Below are positions 34,996 through 44,250 of a stretch of DNA of 64,000 nucleotides, in pieces; position 1 is the first letter of the stretch; each line of letters begins with the position of its first letter. The notes beneath the pieces were generated by a model. It did not search any database, was not told the DNA's origin, and worked only from the letters and a program-made list of their open reading frames with translations. Position numbers and translations under genes: made by a program. This stretch comes from CANLBN01 sp050633525 (GTDB lineage Bacteria; Pseudomonadota; Gammaproteobacteria; Pseudomonadales; Cellvibrionaceae). Location: NCBI GenBank assembly GCA_050633525.1, contig JBOEGR010000009.1, forward strand, positions 86,722 through 150,721. Direction: 5' to 3'.

Positions 34996-36030
34996 TTAAC
35001 CTGCTGCACTTACACAATGGCTATCGACAAAGTTGTTGCTAACATTGTTACTCTCTTCTACTTCGTAAGCGGTATCGGCAATAATTCTAAAGTGGCAGGA
35101 CTTGTTAAAGCCGGGCTTATAGCAATCGCTAGGGATGGGAACACTTAAATACTTTTTGCCTCCGGCAGCAATGGGGGTAATATTACCCGTATACGTTGAG
35201 CTGTTCCCACTACTGAAAAAAGTATTAAACATCACCTTCATCTCCGATGCAGTCGCTAGTGCATTGCCAATATTCTCAATGTAAAACACCAAATGCTTAG
35301 GTGTGCCACCCGCATTGCTTTTGCGACAAAAACTATGAGTAGGAAAACCCTCAGGTAAATTAGACGGGTTGCTGTAAAAAGGCGTAATGGTTAAATCGGC
35401 TTTACCTAAACCTGTCCCAAAATGAGTGCTGTGCTGGCTACCTACTTGAGTGCCCGCTTGAGAGTGAAGCTGCACGCTCGGTTGCTGCCTTGCCTTCGAT
35501 TTTGCAATTTTAGCAGCCGCTAGTTTGCTCGCTTTAAGGTTTTTTGAGCTTTTAGGCGATGTTTTAGTGGTAAAGCTATCGATAGGTTTATTCACCTTTT
35601 TGACGACCACTTTTTTATTATTTACCTCGTTAGACTCAGGAATATCTTTACCTGCATCCGCCAAAAATAAAAACTTATACTGCCCCGGCTCAAACGAGAG
35701 TTGCTTCCAAAAACTTAACTGATGGCTAAAGCTTCCACCTGCTTTTAAAGCGGGTACTTTAATGGTAACAGCATTAGGGAACTTAGGGTTTTCGTAAGCC
35801 GCCATGCTGGGGTGCTCAGGGCAGGCATTAGCCAAACACTTGATAGTAAGCCAACTAGTACGGCTTTTGGCTTTGCCAATATTTTTTACCATTACTTTAC
35901 CGTGTTTAGCAAAGCTATTGGTGATAGGTATTAAATCCGGCTGAGCAGGTGCTGCCATACTGGCTGCTGCGCTTAAAGCACAAATAGCAGAAAGGCCGGT
36001 ACGAATAAGTGATTGAGTGAAAGTAGTCAT
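34996..36030 (-). CDS. Secreted two-domain CARDB-like protein (paralogue 3)
   Basis: 344 aa with a signal peptide (about 1-27). Domain 1 (about 29-130) has DLIPITNSF, KHGKVMVKNIGKAKSRTSW, the Cys pair in CLANACPEHPS, FWKQLSFEPGQYKFLFLAD and ESNEVNN. A Lys/Ser/Gln-rich linker (about 140-205) comes next. Domain 2 (about 208-340) starts KADLTITPFYSN and has more Cys, ending DTAYEVEESNNVSNNF. Domain 1 is very close to the single-domain protein at 15858-16316. No partner gene is co-oriented nearby. Function unknown; an adhesive or binding role is the usual CARDB expectation. Confidence 0.8.
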   Translation of the reverse strand: MTTFTQSLIRTGLSAICALSAAASMAAPAQPDLIPITNSFAKHGKVMVKNIGKAKSRTSWLTIKCLANACPEHPSMAAYENPKFPNAVTIKVPALKAGGSFSHQLSFWKQLSFEPGQYKFLFLADAGKDIPESNEVNNKKVVVKKVNKPIDSFTTKTSPKSSKNLKASKLAAAKIAKSKARQQPSVQLHSQAGTQVGSQHSTHFGTGLGKADLTITPFYSNPSNLPEGFPTHSFCRKSNAGGTPKHLVFYIENIGNALATASEMKVMFNTFFSSGNSSTYTGNITPIAAGGKKYLSVPIPSDCYKPGFNKSCHFRIIADTAYEVEESNNVSNNFVDSHCVSAAG

Positions 36031-36356
36031 TGCTCTTCTCCATAAAATGTAAACGTTATCCCTAAGTCGAAAAGGCAGAGAATAATGTTCAAACTGTTTG
36101 GTATTATTTTTAAAGAGGCCTTTTGAAGTGTTGAGAGTAATAAAGAAAAGAGTGGTTTTTGATCAATAAGTTGTTGTTCTTGTTGAATTAAGTGCCAAAG
36201 TGGAGTTTAAAGTTGTTTTTGCTTTGTTATTGTTGTGGCTTGGTTTATGGTTGGTTTTTGGTCTGCTTTCGATCCTAAGCGGACGTTCAGTGTAAGTGCA
36301 AATAAGCGTGCCAAACTTATGGCCTATCCCCATCAGTTTGTGTATTGGGAGTCTAT
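36031..36356. other. 326-bp divergent promoter region, no gene seen
   Basis: Separates the CARDB gene (minus) from the radical SAM gene (plus). Only a short minus-strand frame is present and it has no family resemblance. No clear palindrome. GGGAG just before 36357 is the ribosome site of the radical SAM gene. Confidence 0.5.
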
Positions 36357-37247
36357 ATGCCAAAAATTAGATTAGGCCCTGATGGCATTCATATCTTTGA
36401 TCGAAATTCAGGTGCTAATATTTTATTAGATGAAATTATTCCGCCTAAACACAGATGGACTTTTAGCCCAAGGCAAGTTTCGATTGCATTAACTAATGCT
36501 TGTGATCTTGAGTGTACCCACTGCTATGCTTCCAAAGCGCCGGCAACGTTGAACTTCGAATCTCTAAAACAGTGGATGCTTGAGCTGGATAGCGCAGGCT
36601 GTTTTGGAGTTGGTTTTGGTGGGGGAGAGCCAATGCTCTACCCAAAAATTCGAGAGCTTTGCCAGTTTGGAAAAGCCAATACTAATCTTGCGATAACCAT
36701 GACGTCACATGGTCATAGGCTTAGTGCCTCGTTAGTCGATTCCCTGAAATCATCGATAAATTTCCTCAGAATAAGTATGGACGGTGTTCACCGTAATTAT
36801 GAAAATATAAGGGGCCGCCCTTTTCCTACATTGCTAGAAAAATTAAGACTGATTAAAGGGGAAATTCCTTTTGGAATTAATTATGTTGTCAATGAGATAA
36901 CTGTTGATGATTTAACAAAGGCTGCGGAGATTGCGGAAGAGTTTCAAGCTAGAGAGTTCCTGCTCCTCCCGGAAGAGGCACATGGTCGAGGGAGTGCAGT
37001 TGCGCAAAAAACACTTAATAAGCTTTCGAATTGGGCCGATTCTTATAGAGGTAGTTTACAGCTATCGATAAGCTCTTTGCATTCTGAGTTAATAAGGCAC
37101 CAACCTCCGTTACCCAACGAAGTAGAAGAAATTGCATTTGCACATATAGATGCCAATGGCATCTTGAAGAGATGCTCTTTTGATTCTTCTGGGCAGTTAA
37201 TAGATGACGAAGGTGTAATTAGTGCATTTAAAAAATTAATCAATTGA
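36357..37247 (+). CDS. Radical SAM enzyme of putative defence operon
   Basis: 296 aa from the ATG at 36357, preceded by GGGAG five bases upstream; a TTG at 36345 is rejected. The radical SAM motif is CxxxCxxC at C49, C53, C56 (TNACDLECTHCYASK). A GGGEP glycine-rich SAM-binding loop (about 88-93, GVGFGGGEPMLY) follows, and TMTSHGH is a further strand. A short N-terminal segment (RLGPDGIHIFDRNSGANILL) precedes the barrel. One Cys (KRCSFD) near residue 278 could bind metal, but no full SPASM set is seen. It is not viperin-like: the viperin Cys loop and its C-terminal motif are absent. Ten bp separate it from the next gene. The substrate is unknown. Confidence 0.85.
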   Translation: MPKIRLGPDGIHIFDRNSGANILLDEIIPPKHRWTFSPRQVSIALTNACDLECTHCYASKAPATLNFESLKQWMLELDSAGCFGVGFGGGEPMLYPKIRELCQFGKANTNLAITMTSHGHRLSASLVDSLKSSINFLRISMDGVHRNYENIRGRPFPTLLEKLRLIKGEIPFGINYVVNEITVDDLTKAAEIAEEFQAREFLLLPEEAHGRGSAVAQKTLNKLSNWADSYRGSLQLSISSLHSELIRHQPPLPNEVEEIAFAHIDANGILKRCSFDSSGQLIDDEGVISAFKKLIN

Positions 37248-37257
37248 AAGGGGCGGC

Positions 37258-37641
37258 ATGAAAATTTGGAATAGCTTTGGGGCTGAGCATTCTCTAAATC
37301 TAGTAATTGTTGGGTGTTTTAAAGAGGAGCACGAAGCCGAGGAGTTTGAAATCTTGACAAATAAAGTAACGAGCTTTCTACACGAAAACTCAGAATTCGA
37401 TGTAGAGGCCGATAGATTTGATAGAAAAACGCTCGATTTTTTGGGTAAAGAGAATCTCTTTTCCTTGACTCCTCAGCAGCTAGGACATTTACTATATGAT
37501 GTTCATATTTCTCGTGAAGGTAACGAGGTTCGAATTAGCTCAGATGATGATGTGAATGCATTTATTAGTCTTCTAATTCATAAAGGGGCAAAAGTTGAGG
37601 TTTTTTCGGCCCATTATTACCCTGAAAACGAGAAAAATTAA
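37258..37641 (+). CDS. Small protein of radical SAM/STAND operon (possible DUF6375-type)
   Basis: 127 aa, no signal peptide or membrane helix. It starts after AAGGGG. It has MKIWNSFGAEHSLNLVIVG, then an acidic alpha/beta body (EEFEILTNKVTSFLHENSEFDV), and ends VFSAHYYPENEK. The first strand pattern W..(F/Y)G.EHS.NLV reminds me of the DUF6375 family, but this is memory only. It lies between the radical SAM gene (10-bp gap) and the large NTPase gene (9-bp gap), so it probably works with both. A substrate, inhibitor or regulator of the pair are all possible. Confidence 0.7.
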   Translation: MKIWNSFGAEHSLNLVIVGCFKEEHEAEEFEILTNKVTSFLHENSEFDVEADRFDRKTLDFLGKENLFSLTPQQLGHLLYDVHISREGNEVRISSDDDVNAFISLLIHKGAKVEVFSAHYYPENEKN

Positions 37642-37650
37642 GGTCGAATT

Positions 37651-40600
37651 ATGCTTGATTGGAGCCGTTTTCAAAATTTGCCAGGTGCTGATACTGAGAA
37701 TTTTGAAAAACTATGCCGGGGAGTGATTAGGCGAAATTTTGGCAGTTTAGGACCGCTGCGTGAATTGAAGAATCAGCCTGGCGTCGAATTTCATATAACC
37801 CTAAACGAGGACCACTCTCGGATAGGAAGAAAAAATGAGACCATTGGTTGGCAAAATAAATGGTTCTCTTACAAGGCAAATGGAGAACTGACAAGTTCAG
37901 CGAAGCAGCAGATTCTACATTCTCTAGATAAAACTAAGGAACACGTATCTCAAATTAATCATTGGTTTTTGTGGACTCACAAAATTCTAGCCAAATGTGA
38001 TCAAGATTGGTTTGGTGAGCTCCAACAAAACTATGACTTTATTTTGCACCTTTGGAATCAAGATGATTTGGATGATTTGTTATCTGGTCCCGCGTTGGAT
38101 TTGCGGAACTCATATTTTGGTGAGTTAGCACTGACAGGTGAAATGTTATCTGACCAGCATGAGCGATCAATAGCGCCTATAAGAAACCGCTGGCTTCATG
38201 AGGTCCATCAGAGGATGGATGCTGAGCTTCAAGTAAGAAAAGTGTTGGGAGAAAAAGAAGCGTGGGACTCGTTTAGAAACATAGCTAATAATCTTGAGGA
38301 GGTCTCCGATGAAATTAAGTCTAGTATTGATCTTCATACGTACCAACTTTGGCAAGATGAGCTAAGAGTTTTTCATGAATGCTGCTCTGACTTAATCCAT
38401 AGCTGTAAGGTATTTGACAAAGATATTTGTGGCGATGATATTCAAGATGTCATGGCTATGCTTGATGAAGCTAGTTCAAGTTCAAGGTCGGATATTCACA
38501 AAACCTTGATGCAACTTCGCTCAAGAAATCTACCATTATCTTTGACGATAACTAATGCCTTGGCATACATAAAAGACGTAAAAGGTTTGTTTAAATCTGC
38601 TATTGAGTTGCTTTCACAGCAGTTGATCGCGATTGTGGCAGATGCTGGAGGGGGGAAAACACAATTGAGTGTTGAACTAACCGCGCCAACTCCAGATAGA
38701 CCAGCTGGAATTTTTATTCTCGGTAGAAGCCTTAAGAAAGGTATGACTCTCAATGATATTGCAAATAATTTTGTTTTTTATCAGAAGCAAGTTAACAATT
38801 TTGAAGCGTTGGTGTCAGCAATAAATTCGGTTGGAGAAAGGGTTGATAGGCGGATTCCCGTTGTTATTGATGGGTTAAACGAATCACAAGACCCGAGGGA
38901 ATGGAAGTGGTTGTTGGAGTCTGCTCTTCCCATTATAAAAAAATACCCAAATGTGGTAATGGTGTGTACTTTAAGAACAGCAGAAAAAAGCTCTAAAAGG
39001 CATTACGGTGGAGCTGTCAGGAAGCAAGGGAATAATGGCAGAGAAGGCAATGCACATCAGTCTTTACCTGAATCGACGTATGAAATTCTGTCTCAAGGTT
39101 ATAACGAAAAATTAACATACAAAGCGATAAAAGATTATTTCAAGCTTTATAAAATTAAAGCAGATCCAATCAATGCACCATTAAGATTTTTTTCTCACCC
39201 GTTGAATCTCAAGATATTTTGTGAGGTTACGAATCGAAAAGCACAAAGTGAAGTTCGAATTTCGCATTTTCCTTCATCTATCTATAGTCTCTTCAGAGAA
39301 CAAATGGATCATACGGCAAATACAATCGCCAGTTTTACGAACCTTTCTCAAAAATATCAGTTTGAAGATGTAAAAAAAGCAATCTACTTTATGGGTGAGT
39401 GTGGGTGGCAGCAAAACTCTAGATCCATATCAGAAGATAAGTTTAGAAATAGATTGAATCACCAATTGAACGATTGGGATGCGGATATCGTTAATCTATT
39501 GGCACAAGAAGGGATTGTTTTCAGGGATGAAGGGCAAGAAAGATATGCTTATGAACTAACGCCTGTCTATGATCGACTGGGTGGGTTTATTATTGCAGAG
39601 TATCTTTTAGAAAAGAATGCGGGAAAACGATTAGATGGCTGGGTAGCTGAATCGGAAGTTATTGAAAAACTATTTGGGGATATGTCAAATCAACATCCTC
39701 TTTCTCAAGATATTCTCACCGCGCTAGTTGTATTGATACCGAAAACGCTATTTCAACAACAACTTTGGAAAGCTCTACCAGAAGGTTATCAATCCATTGC
39801 TTTAGCTCTAACACCTTTGATTGATACAGGTGATATCTGTACTCAAACATTAGATAGTTACAGGTCCCTAATAACCGATGATGGGCTATCAGTAAAAGAT
39901 ATTAAACAGTTATTGGCTTTGAGGTATGCAATAGAGCATCCATTAAATGCAGAGTTTCTCAATGAAATATTGCTGAATTTACCTGTTGACGAAAGAGACC
40001 TTTCTTGGACTGAGTATATTCGCAGTCACAACCAAGAAATTGTTGGTGTGGTTAATGGGCATTTAAAAAGTATAAAATCTGGAACCAAATTTAACCCAGA
40101 AACCATACGCTTGAGGATGATTTTTTTATCTTGGCATCTTACATCGACAGTGATCGATTTGAGAGATCGTGTTACGGAGTTGCTGTACTACTTAGGCCTA
40201 CAGGAGCCTAAAGCATTATTTTCGTTAACCATCGAGTTGTTAGGTGTAAATGATTCTTATGTTTCGGAGCGACTGTTGGCTTCTAGTTATGCGCTTTCGA
40301 CAGTTCTTATTAATTCATGTGAACACAAGGAAGCGGTAATTGACTACGCGAGAAGTCTGTTGCAGAAAATGTTTGCTTACGGTGCTCCTCACGCAACAAC
40401 ACATTTATTAGCAAGAGAGTATGCTAGTTGTACTATAAAACTAGTTGCGTTCCGTCACTTAGATAGCATTCAAGACCTAGATCAGAATGTCTTCTGCCAC
40501 CCCTTTCCGGAAATCCCAAGGCGAAAGTGGGGATGTGTTGATGTTAATAAGGAGGAATATTCCCGTTATAATTCTCCTTTACGAATGGATTTTGAAAATT

Positions 40601-41754
40601 ACACAATCGGGCATCTTATTAAAGACCGCGGAAATTATGATTATTCTCATCGAGGATATAATACTGCGAGAGGAAATATTCTATGGAGAATAAATGATCT
40701 TGGGTGGTCTCATGAAAAATTTGAAAAAGCTGAAAAGCTAATCGAATCACAGCAATATAGATATTCGCACGCTAGTCAATCGCCAGTTGAACGGTATGGG
40801 AAAAAATATTCGTGGATTGCGTATTACGAGTTGGCTGGTCAGCTCAGTGATGAAAGTAAGCTGGAATACTGCGACGACGAGCGTTTCGCTACGGATATAG
40901 ATCCATTTTTTCCTGAAGTAGTCGAAAAACAGGAAGTTCATACTAATGAATTTCTCCTGGATGAGTCTGTGGCGACAAAAGAATGGATTTTGGATGCCGC
41001 TCTTCCGGATTTAACTGGGATTCTCGAAATTCATGAAGATGGAAGCGATTGGATTCTTTTGCATGGATATATTTCTGAGCAGTCTAAAAAGTTAGACCGA
41101 AATTTCTATTGTTCTATAGATACCGCATTTATTTCAAATCAATTTTTTGATCAGCTTCAAGAGCACATGGCTAACAAGAAAAATGTAGTTTGGCCACATA
41201 GATATAGCAGTTCTTTTGTTTACTCCGGTGAGTTATATTGTGAGGTCTTGAATAAATTCGATGAAGAAGCCGAGATTCGAGTTCAGTTAGGTAGTGAAAT
41301 TAAGACATATGAACAACCTGAAGTAGTCTTTAATAATGAAGTATTTATAAAAGGCGGCTTTTTTAAGCGTGAAGTTCCAATTGAGAGCAACTTGAGCATT
41401 CTTCCAACGTTCTTTAACTATTATTGGGAAAACCCCAGTAGTTCGATGGAGAGTGTTAACCGGCAGGCACTGCCCCCCCGTGTTGTAAAAGAACTAGAGC
41501 TTAAATTCAACCCTTCACAATTTGTGTATCTCGATAAAGATAACGAAAAAGCCGTATTAAATGTTAATTCGCAAGGTGATACATATAGTAATTATCGGGA
41601 TCTCATATATCTTAGGACGGACTTACTCGACGAGGTGGCTAAAAAGTTAGGAATGAAGCTTATTAAGCATGTGACTGGTGAAAGAAGGTACGCTAGAACC
41701 GAAAGTATCTCAGGGGAGGGTTCATATCGCCAATTCGAGATAATCAGTCCTTAA
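37651..41754 (+). CDS. Giant PD-(D/E)XK nuclease-STAND NTPase, putative anti-phage effector
   Basis: 1367 aa, cytosolic. Residues about 1-140 look like a PD-(D/E)XK/Cap4-type nuclease domain: FEKLCRGVI at 18-26, PGVEFHI with E46, and IGWQNKW with Q68 and K70. Residues about 310-600 are a STAND/NACHT-like NTPase: Walker A ADAGGGKT (A330-T337, K336) and Walker B RIPVVIDGLNES (D407). A winged-helix-like stretch follows. The remaining ~700 residues are alpha-rich and then mixed, probably the sensor, without obvious TPR or LRR. This architecture is like Avs-type anti-phage proteins. The tight radical SAM plus small-protein neighbours are unusual. It is not a close match to any named system I know. 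Confidence 0.85.
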   Translation: MLDWSRFQNLPGADTENFEKLCRGVIRRNFGSLGPLRELKNQPGVEFHITLNEDHSRIGRKNETIGWQNKWFSYKANGELTSSAKQQILHSLDKTKEHVSQINHWFLWTHKILAKCDQDWFGELQQNYDFILHLWNQDDLDDLLSGPALDLRNSYFGELALTGEMLSDQHERSIAPIRNRWLHEVHQRMDAELQVRKVLGEKEAWDSFRNIANNLEEVSDEIKSSIDLHTYQLWQDELRVFHECCSDLIHSCKVFDKDICGDDIQDVMAMLDEASSSSRSDIHKTLMQLRSRNLPLSLTITNALAYIKDVKGLFKSAIELLSQQLIAIVADAGGGKTQLSVELTAPTPDRPAGIFILGRSLKKGMTLNDIANNFVFYQKQVNNFEALVSAINSVGERVDRRIPVVIDGLNESQDPREWKWLLESALPIIKKYPNVVMVCTLRTAEKSSKRHYGGAVRKQGNNGREGNAHQSLPESTYEILSQGYNEKLTYKAIKDYFKLYKIKADPINAPLRFFSHPLNLKIFCEVTNRKAQSEVRISHFPSSIYSLFREQMDHTANTIASFTNLSQKYQFEDVKKAIYFMGECGWQQNSRSISEDKFRNRLNHQLNDWDADIVNLLAQEGIVFRDEGQERYAYELTPVYDRLGGFIIAEYLLEKNAGKRLDGWVAESEVIEKLFGDMSNQHPLSQDILTALVVLIPKTLFQQQLWKALPEGYQSIALALTPLIDTGDICTQTLDSYRSLITDDGLSVKDIKQLLALRYAIEHPLNAEFLNEILLNLPVDERDLSWTEYIRSHNQEIVGVVNGHLKSIKSGTKFNPETIRLRMIFLSWHLTSTVIDLRDRVTELLYYLGLQEPKALFSLTIELLGVNDSYVSERLLASSYALSTVLINSCEHKEAVIDYARSLLQKMFAYGAPHATTHLLAREYASCTIKLVAFRHLDSIQDLDQNVFCHPFPEIPRRKWGCVDVNKEEYSRYNSPLRMDFENYTIGHLIKDRGNYDYSHRGYNTARGNILWRINDLGWSHEKFEKAEKLIESQQYRYSHASQSPVERYGKKYSWIAYYELAGQLSDESKLEYCDDERFATDIDPFFPEVVEKQEVHTNEFLLDESVATKEWILDAALPDLTGILEIHEDGSDWILLHGYISEQSKKLDRNFYCSIDTAFISNQFFDQLQEHMANKKNVVWPHRYSSSFVYSGELYCEVLNKFDEEAEIRVQLGSEIKTYEQPEVVFNNEVFIKGGFFKREVPIESNLSILPTFFNYYWENPSSSMESVNRQALPPRVVKELELKFNPSQFVYLDKDNEKAVLNVNSQGDTYSNYRDLIYLRTDLLDEVAKKLGMKLIKHVTGERRYARTESISGEGSYRQFEIISP

Positions 41755-41942
41755 TGCAAACTAATTCAAATTAAGTGGGCGCGATAGATATCCATTAAGC
41801 TTTTACCAACTCTAAACAAAATATTGTTATATTGATTTGGGAGCATCCACATAATTAAGTTAAAAATCATGGTTCAGAGATGCTTGCAAAGAATGTCTGC
41901 TAATGACCGAAATCAGCACTTAAGAATATAAAATAAGTATCA

Positions 41943-42647
41943 ATGACTAAAAAATCACTTATCTCTAAATTAACCCTAACTAGTATCGTAACCTTGGTGA
42001 CATTATCTGTCCCGTTACTTTACATTATCGGCTATTTCTTTGAATATGGTCGTTTTATTAAGTTTGGTGTTGAGCCTCAATATTTCCCAAGAACAACTCA
42101 AGAATATCTAATAAGTGCGTATGAGTTTTTTATAGATCTTTCTATTAAAATATTAGACTATATTTCTAATTTTAATGGCTGGTACCTGCTTTTTCTTCCA
42201 TTTATTTTTATGGTGTTGATTGTTTTCTTGATTAGAAATGAAGGTAAGATAAAACCTAAAGTAGTTGATAGTGTAGAAAGTATAAGAAAAAATAGAGTTT
42301 TTCAGTATTTGGGGCTTCCCATAATTGGTACGGTATATGGCTTTGGTTATGTATTTTCTATCCTTACTTATGTCTTTGTTGTCCCATCTATTATCGCCAT
42401 CTCCGTGTACGTCTCTGGTAAATCTTATTCGGCTAATCAAATAAACAAGTTTGAGGGATGCGAAATGGCAACCTTAACCCGCGATAAGCAGTGTGTTTTT
42501 GTGGTCGAGGAGGGTGTTGATGTTTTGAGTGGTTTATTGGTTGCTAAGTCTAAAGACTATATTGCCCTTTGGGACGGAAGTAAAACAATCGTTTATCCTA
42601 TTACGGGTAAGGTTTTAGAAATACGTTTTGGTCAATTAACCCCCTAA
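41943..42647 (+). CDS. Multipass membrane protein of unknown function
   Basis: 234 aa with about three membrane segments: 8-32 (LTLTSIVTLVTLSVPLLYIIGYF), 75-97 (LLFLPFIFMVLIVFLI) and 122-150 (IIGTVYGFGYVFSILTYVFVV). A C-terminal soluble part (about 160-234) contains one Cys pair (FEGCEMATLTRDKQC). The start has only a weak ribosome site. It lies 188 bp after the STAND gene and 125 bp before the pore-former-like gene, with no evident operon. Could belong to either module. No family recognised. Confidence 0.65.
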   Translation: MTKKSLISKLTLTSIVTLVTLSVPLLYIIGYFFEYGRFIKFGVEPQYFPRTTQEYLISAYEFFIDLSIKILDYISNFNGWYLLFLPFIFMVLIVFLIRNEGKIKPKVVDSVESIRKNRVFQYLGLPIIGTVYGFGYVFSILTYVFVVPSIIAISVYVSGKSYSANQINKFEGCEMATLTRDKQCVFVVEEGVDVLSGLLVAKSKDYIALWDGSKTIVYPITGKVLEIRFGQLTP

Positions 42648-42772
42648 AATAAAAATCACTGATATTTCTCTTTTTTATTGTGACCCGGTTCACGATAGCA
42701 AAATTTGTCGATATTAAACCATTATTAACCCTTTATAATTAATTTTCTTAAAACTTGAATAGGGAATATTTC

Positions 42773-43693
42773 ATGTCTCATTTACTACACTATCCTCGTC
42801 GCTCTTGTTCACTAAATGATCTTGCTAAAACCGCTTGTGTCAACCCTCAGGATGTTGACTCTTATGTAAAAATATTAGCTTCAGCTAATCGTAAACAAGC
42901 TGATGTAATACAGTCTAAAACTAGTCCCATTTTGTTGACTAGTAATGCTGATACGAATATCAGCTTTCCTCAGTGCACTATGCAAGAGCATAAAGCCTTA
43001 GCCTCTCTTAGCCATACGGTGGGAGGTGCAGGGGTGATGGCGTTAGCTGATTTGGTCTGGGGTCTCACCAAAAACAATTCCACTACGTTTGCTGGTGGCG
43101 CAGGTGAAGCTATTAGTCAGACATCTGATATTATCGTTGATAGCATTAATAAGTACCAAAAGGAGCTTAAAGTTTATGAGGACTTACGTAATCACGGTGC
43201 CGTTAAAGCTACTCTGAATAGACATGAGCCTAAAGTGCGTAACGCTTTTAATAAAATGAACACCGTGCTTGATGCGAAAGGCCAACATTTTTTACATAAA
43301 TATGCTGCTCAAACGAGAGAGACTACAAATCTAAATGGCCGTATTGTTAGAGAATCTATCCCTATTACTAATCATCGCTACGTTAAAAAATTATCACACC
43401 TTGCTAAAGTGGGTAAAGTCGCTGGCCCGGGCCTAGTCCTTTTAGATGGCTTCATGCGTTATAACAGCGTGTCAGAAATGTATAAGGCAAAAGATGCTAT
43501 GTGGAAACGGCAAGCCGTTGTGGAAACCAGCAGTTTCGTGGCTGGTATTGCTGCGGCTGGTGCTATAGCAACTTTTGTAGTTTTAATGACACCCGCTGGG
43601 CTTGTGGTAGGATTAGTCGCAGGCGGTATAGCCGCTGTTGGCTTCGATTGGGGCGTTAAGTTAGGTGCTGGTGCGGTTTATGATCTGTTTTAA
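42773..43693 (+). CDS. Pore-forming effector-like protein
   Basis: 306 aa from the ATG at 42773 (AGGGA eight bases upstream); a TTG at 42755 is rejected. No signal peptide. The N-terminus has a LysM-like look (SLNDLAKTACVNPQDVDSYVKIL, then SPILLTSNAD). The middle is alpha-rich. The C-terminus has a Gly-rich hydrophobic hairpin (FVAGIAAAGAIATFVVL and LVVGLVAGGIAAVGFDWG), as in pore-forming effectors delivered by type VI secretion. The next gene, overlapping its end, encodes a small membrane protein of the kind used as immunity. The effector role is inferred. Confidence 0.6.
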   Translation: MSHLLHYPRRSCSLNDLAKTACVNPQDVDSYVKILASANRKQADVIQSKTSPILLTSNADTNISFPQCTMQEHKALASLSHTVGGAGVMALADLVWGLTKNNSTTFAGGAGEAISQTSDIIVDSINKYQKELKVYEDLRNHGAVKATLNRHEPKVRNAFNKMNTVLDAKGQHFLHKYAAQTRETTNLNGRIVRESIPITNHRYVKKLSHLAKVGKVAGPGLVLLDGFMRYNSVSEMYKAKDAMWKRQAVVETSSFVAGIAAAGAIATFVVLMTPAGLVVGLVAGGIAAVGFDWGVKLGAGAVYDLF

Positions 43694-44081
43694 TCAATGT
43701 ATGCCACTTGTTCAATTTGTATTTTTAATGGTGATGGTGGGCTCGTTTTTCTTATTTATTGTTTCTCCGATGATACTGCGTTTAACCTTAGACAGGCGTG
43801 TTAGAAAGGCTTTGCCAGAAGATAAGGTTTACGATAGTCCGCTTGATTTGTATGGGGGTATTATGAGAGCAATGGGCTTTGGTTATGCTGTTGTGTTTGA
43901 ACGGGCAAAGCGTTATGCGATCAAAAATTACTACGATGGTTTTGATGTGAAAGCCTTTGCCAATCCGTTTGAAAAAGCGGTTTCATATACCTTCGTTGCT
44001 AGCCTATTTTTGATGATTTTCAGCATTGTTATTATTGCCATTACAAAGTGGCTTGGTATTTTTCAGTGGTCTTTATCTTAG
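43680..44081 (+). CDS. Small two-helix membrane protein, immunity-like
   Basis: About 133 aa with an ATG at 43680 that overlaps the upstream stop by 14 bp; ATG 43701 and GTG 43665 are alternatives. One membrane helix is near the N-terminus (LVQFVFLMVMVGSFFLFIVS), the other near the C-terminus (YTFVASLFLMIFSIVIIAI). Between them are an acidic stretch (ALPEDKVYDSPLDL) and FERAKRYAIKNYYDGFD. Overlap with the pore-former-like gene plus inner-membrane topology fit an immunity protein. No family recognised. Confidence 0.58.
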   Translation: MICFNQCMPLVQFVFLMVMVGSFFLFIVSPMILRLTLDRRVRKALPEDKVYDSPLDLYGGIMRAMGFGYAVVFERAKRYAIKNYYDGFDVKAFANPFEKAVSYTFVASLFLMIFSIVIIAITKWLGIFQWSLS

Positions 44082-44250
44082 TTAGTTACTTTTAAGGCAA
44101 AGCCTTTACTTCAATGTAGAGGCTAGCTCCATCCACCTTATTTCTCCCAATATACCCCTCAAACTAAGCCAAGCCCCACAATGGAACGAATAGTACCTAA
44201 ACCGTTCTAAGTCTAAGGTGTTCTTTAGTGCCGCCTATATATGGCCTATG

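Noticed and set aside
36357..37247. Prokaryotic viperin
   Set aside because: The Cys loop and surrounding residues do not match viperins, and no C-terminal viperin motif is present.
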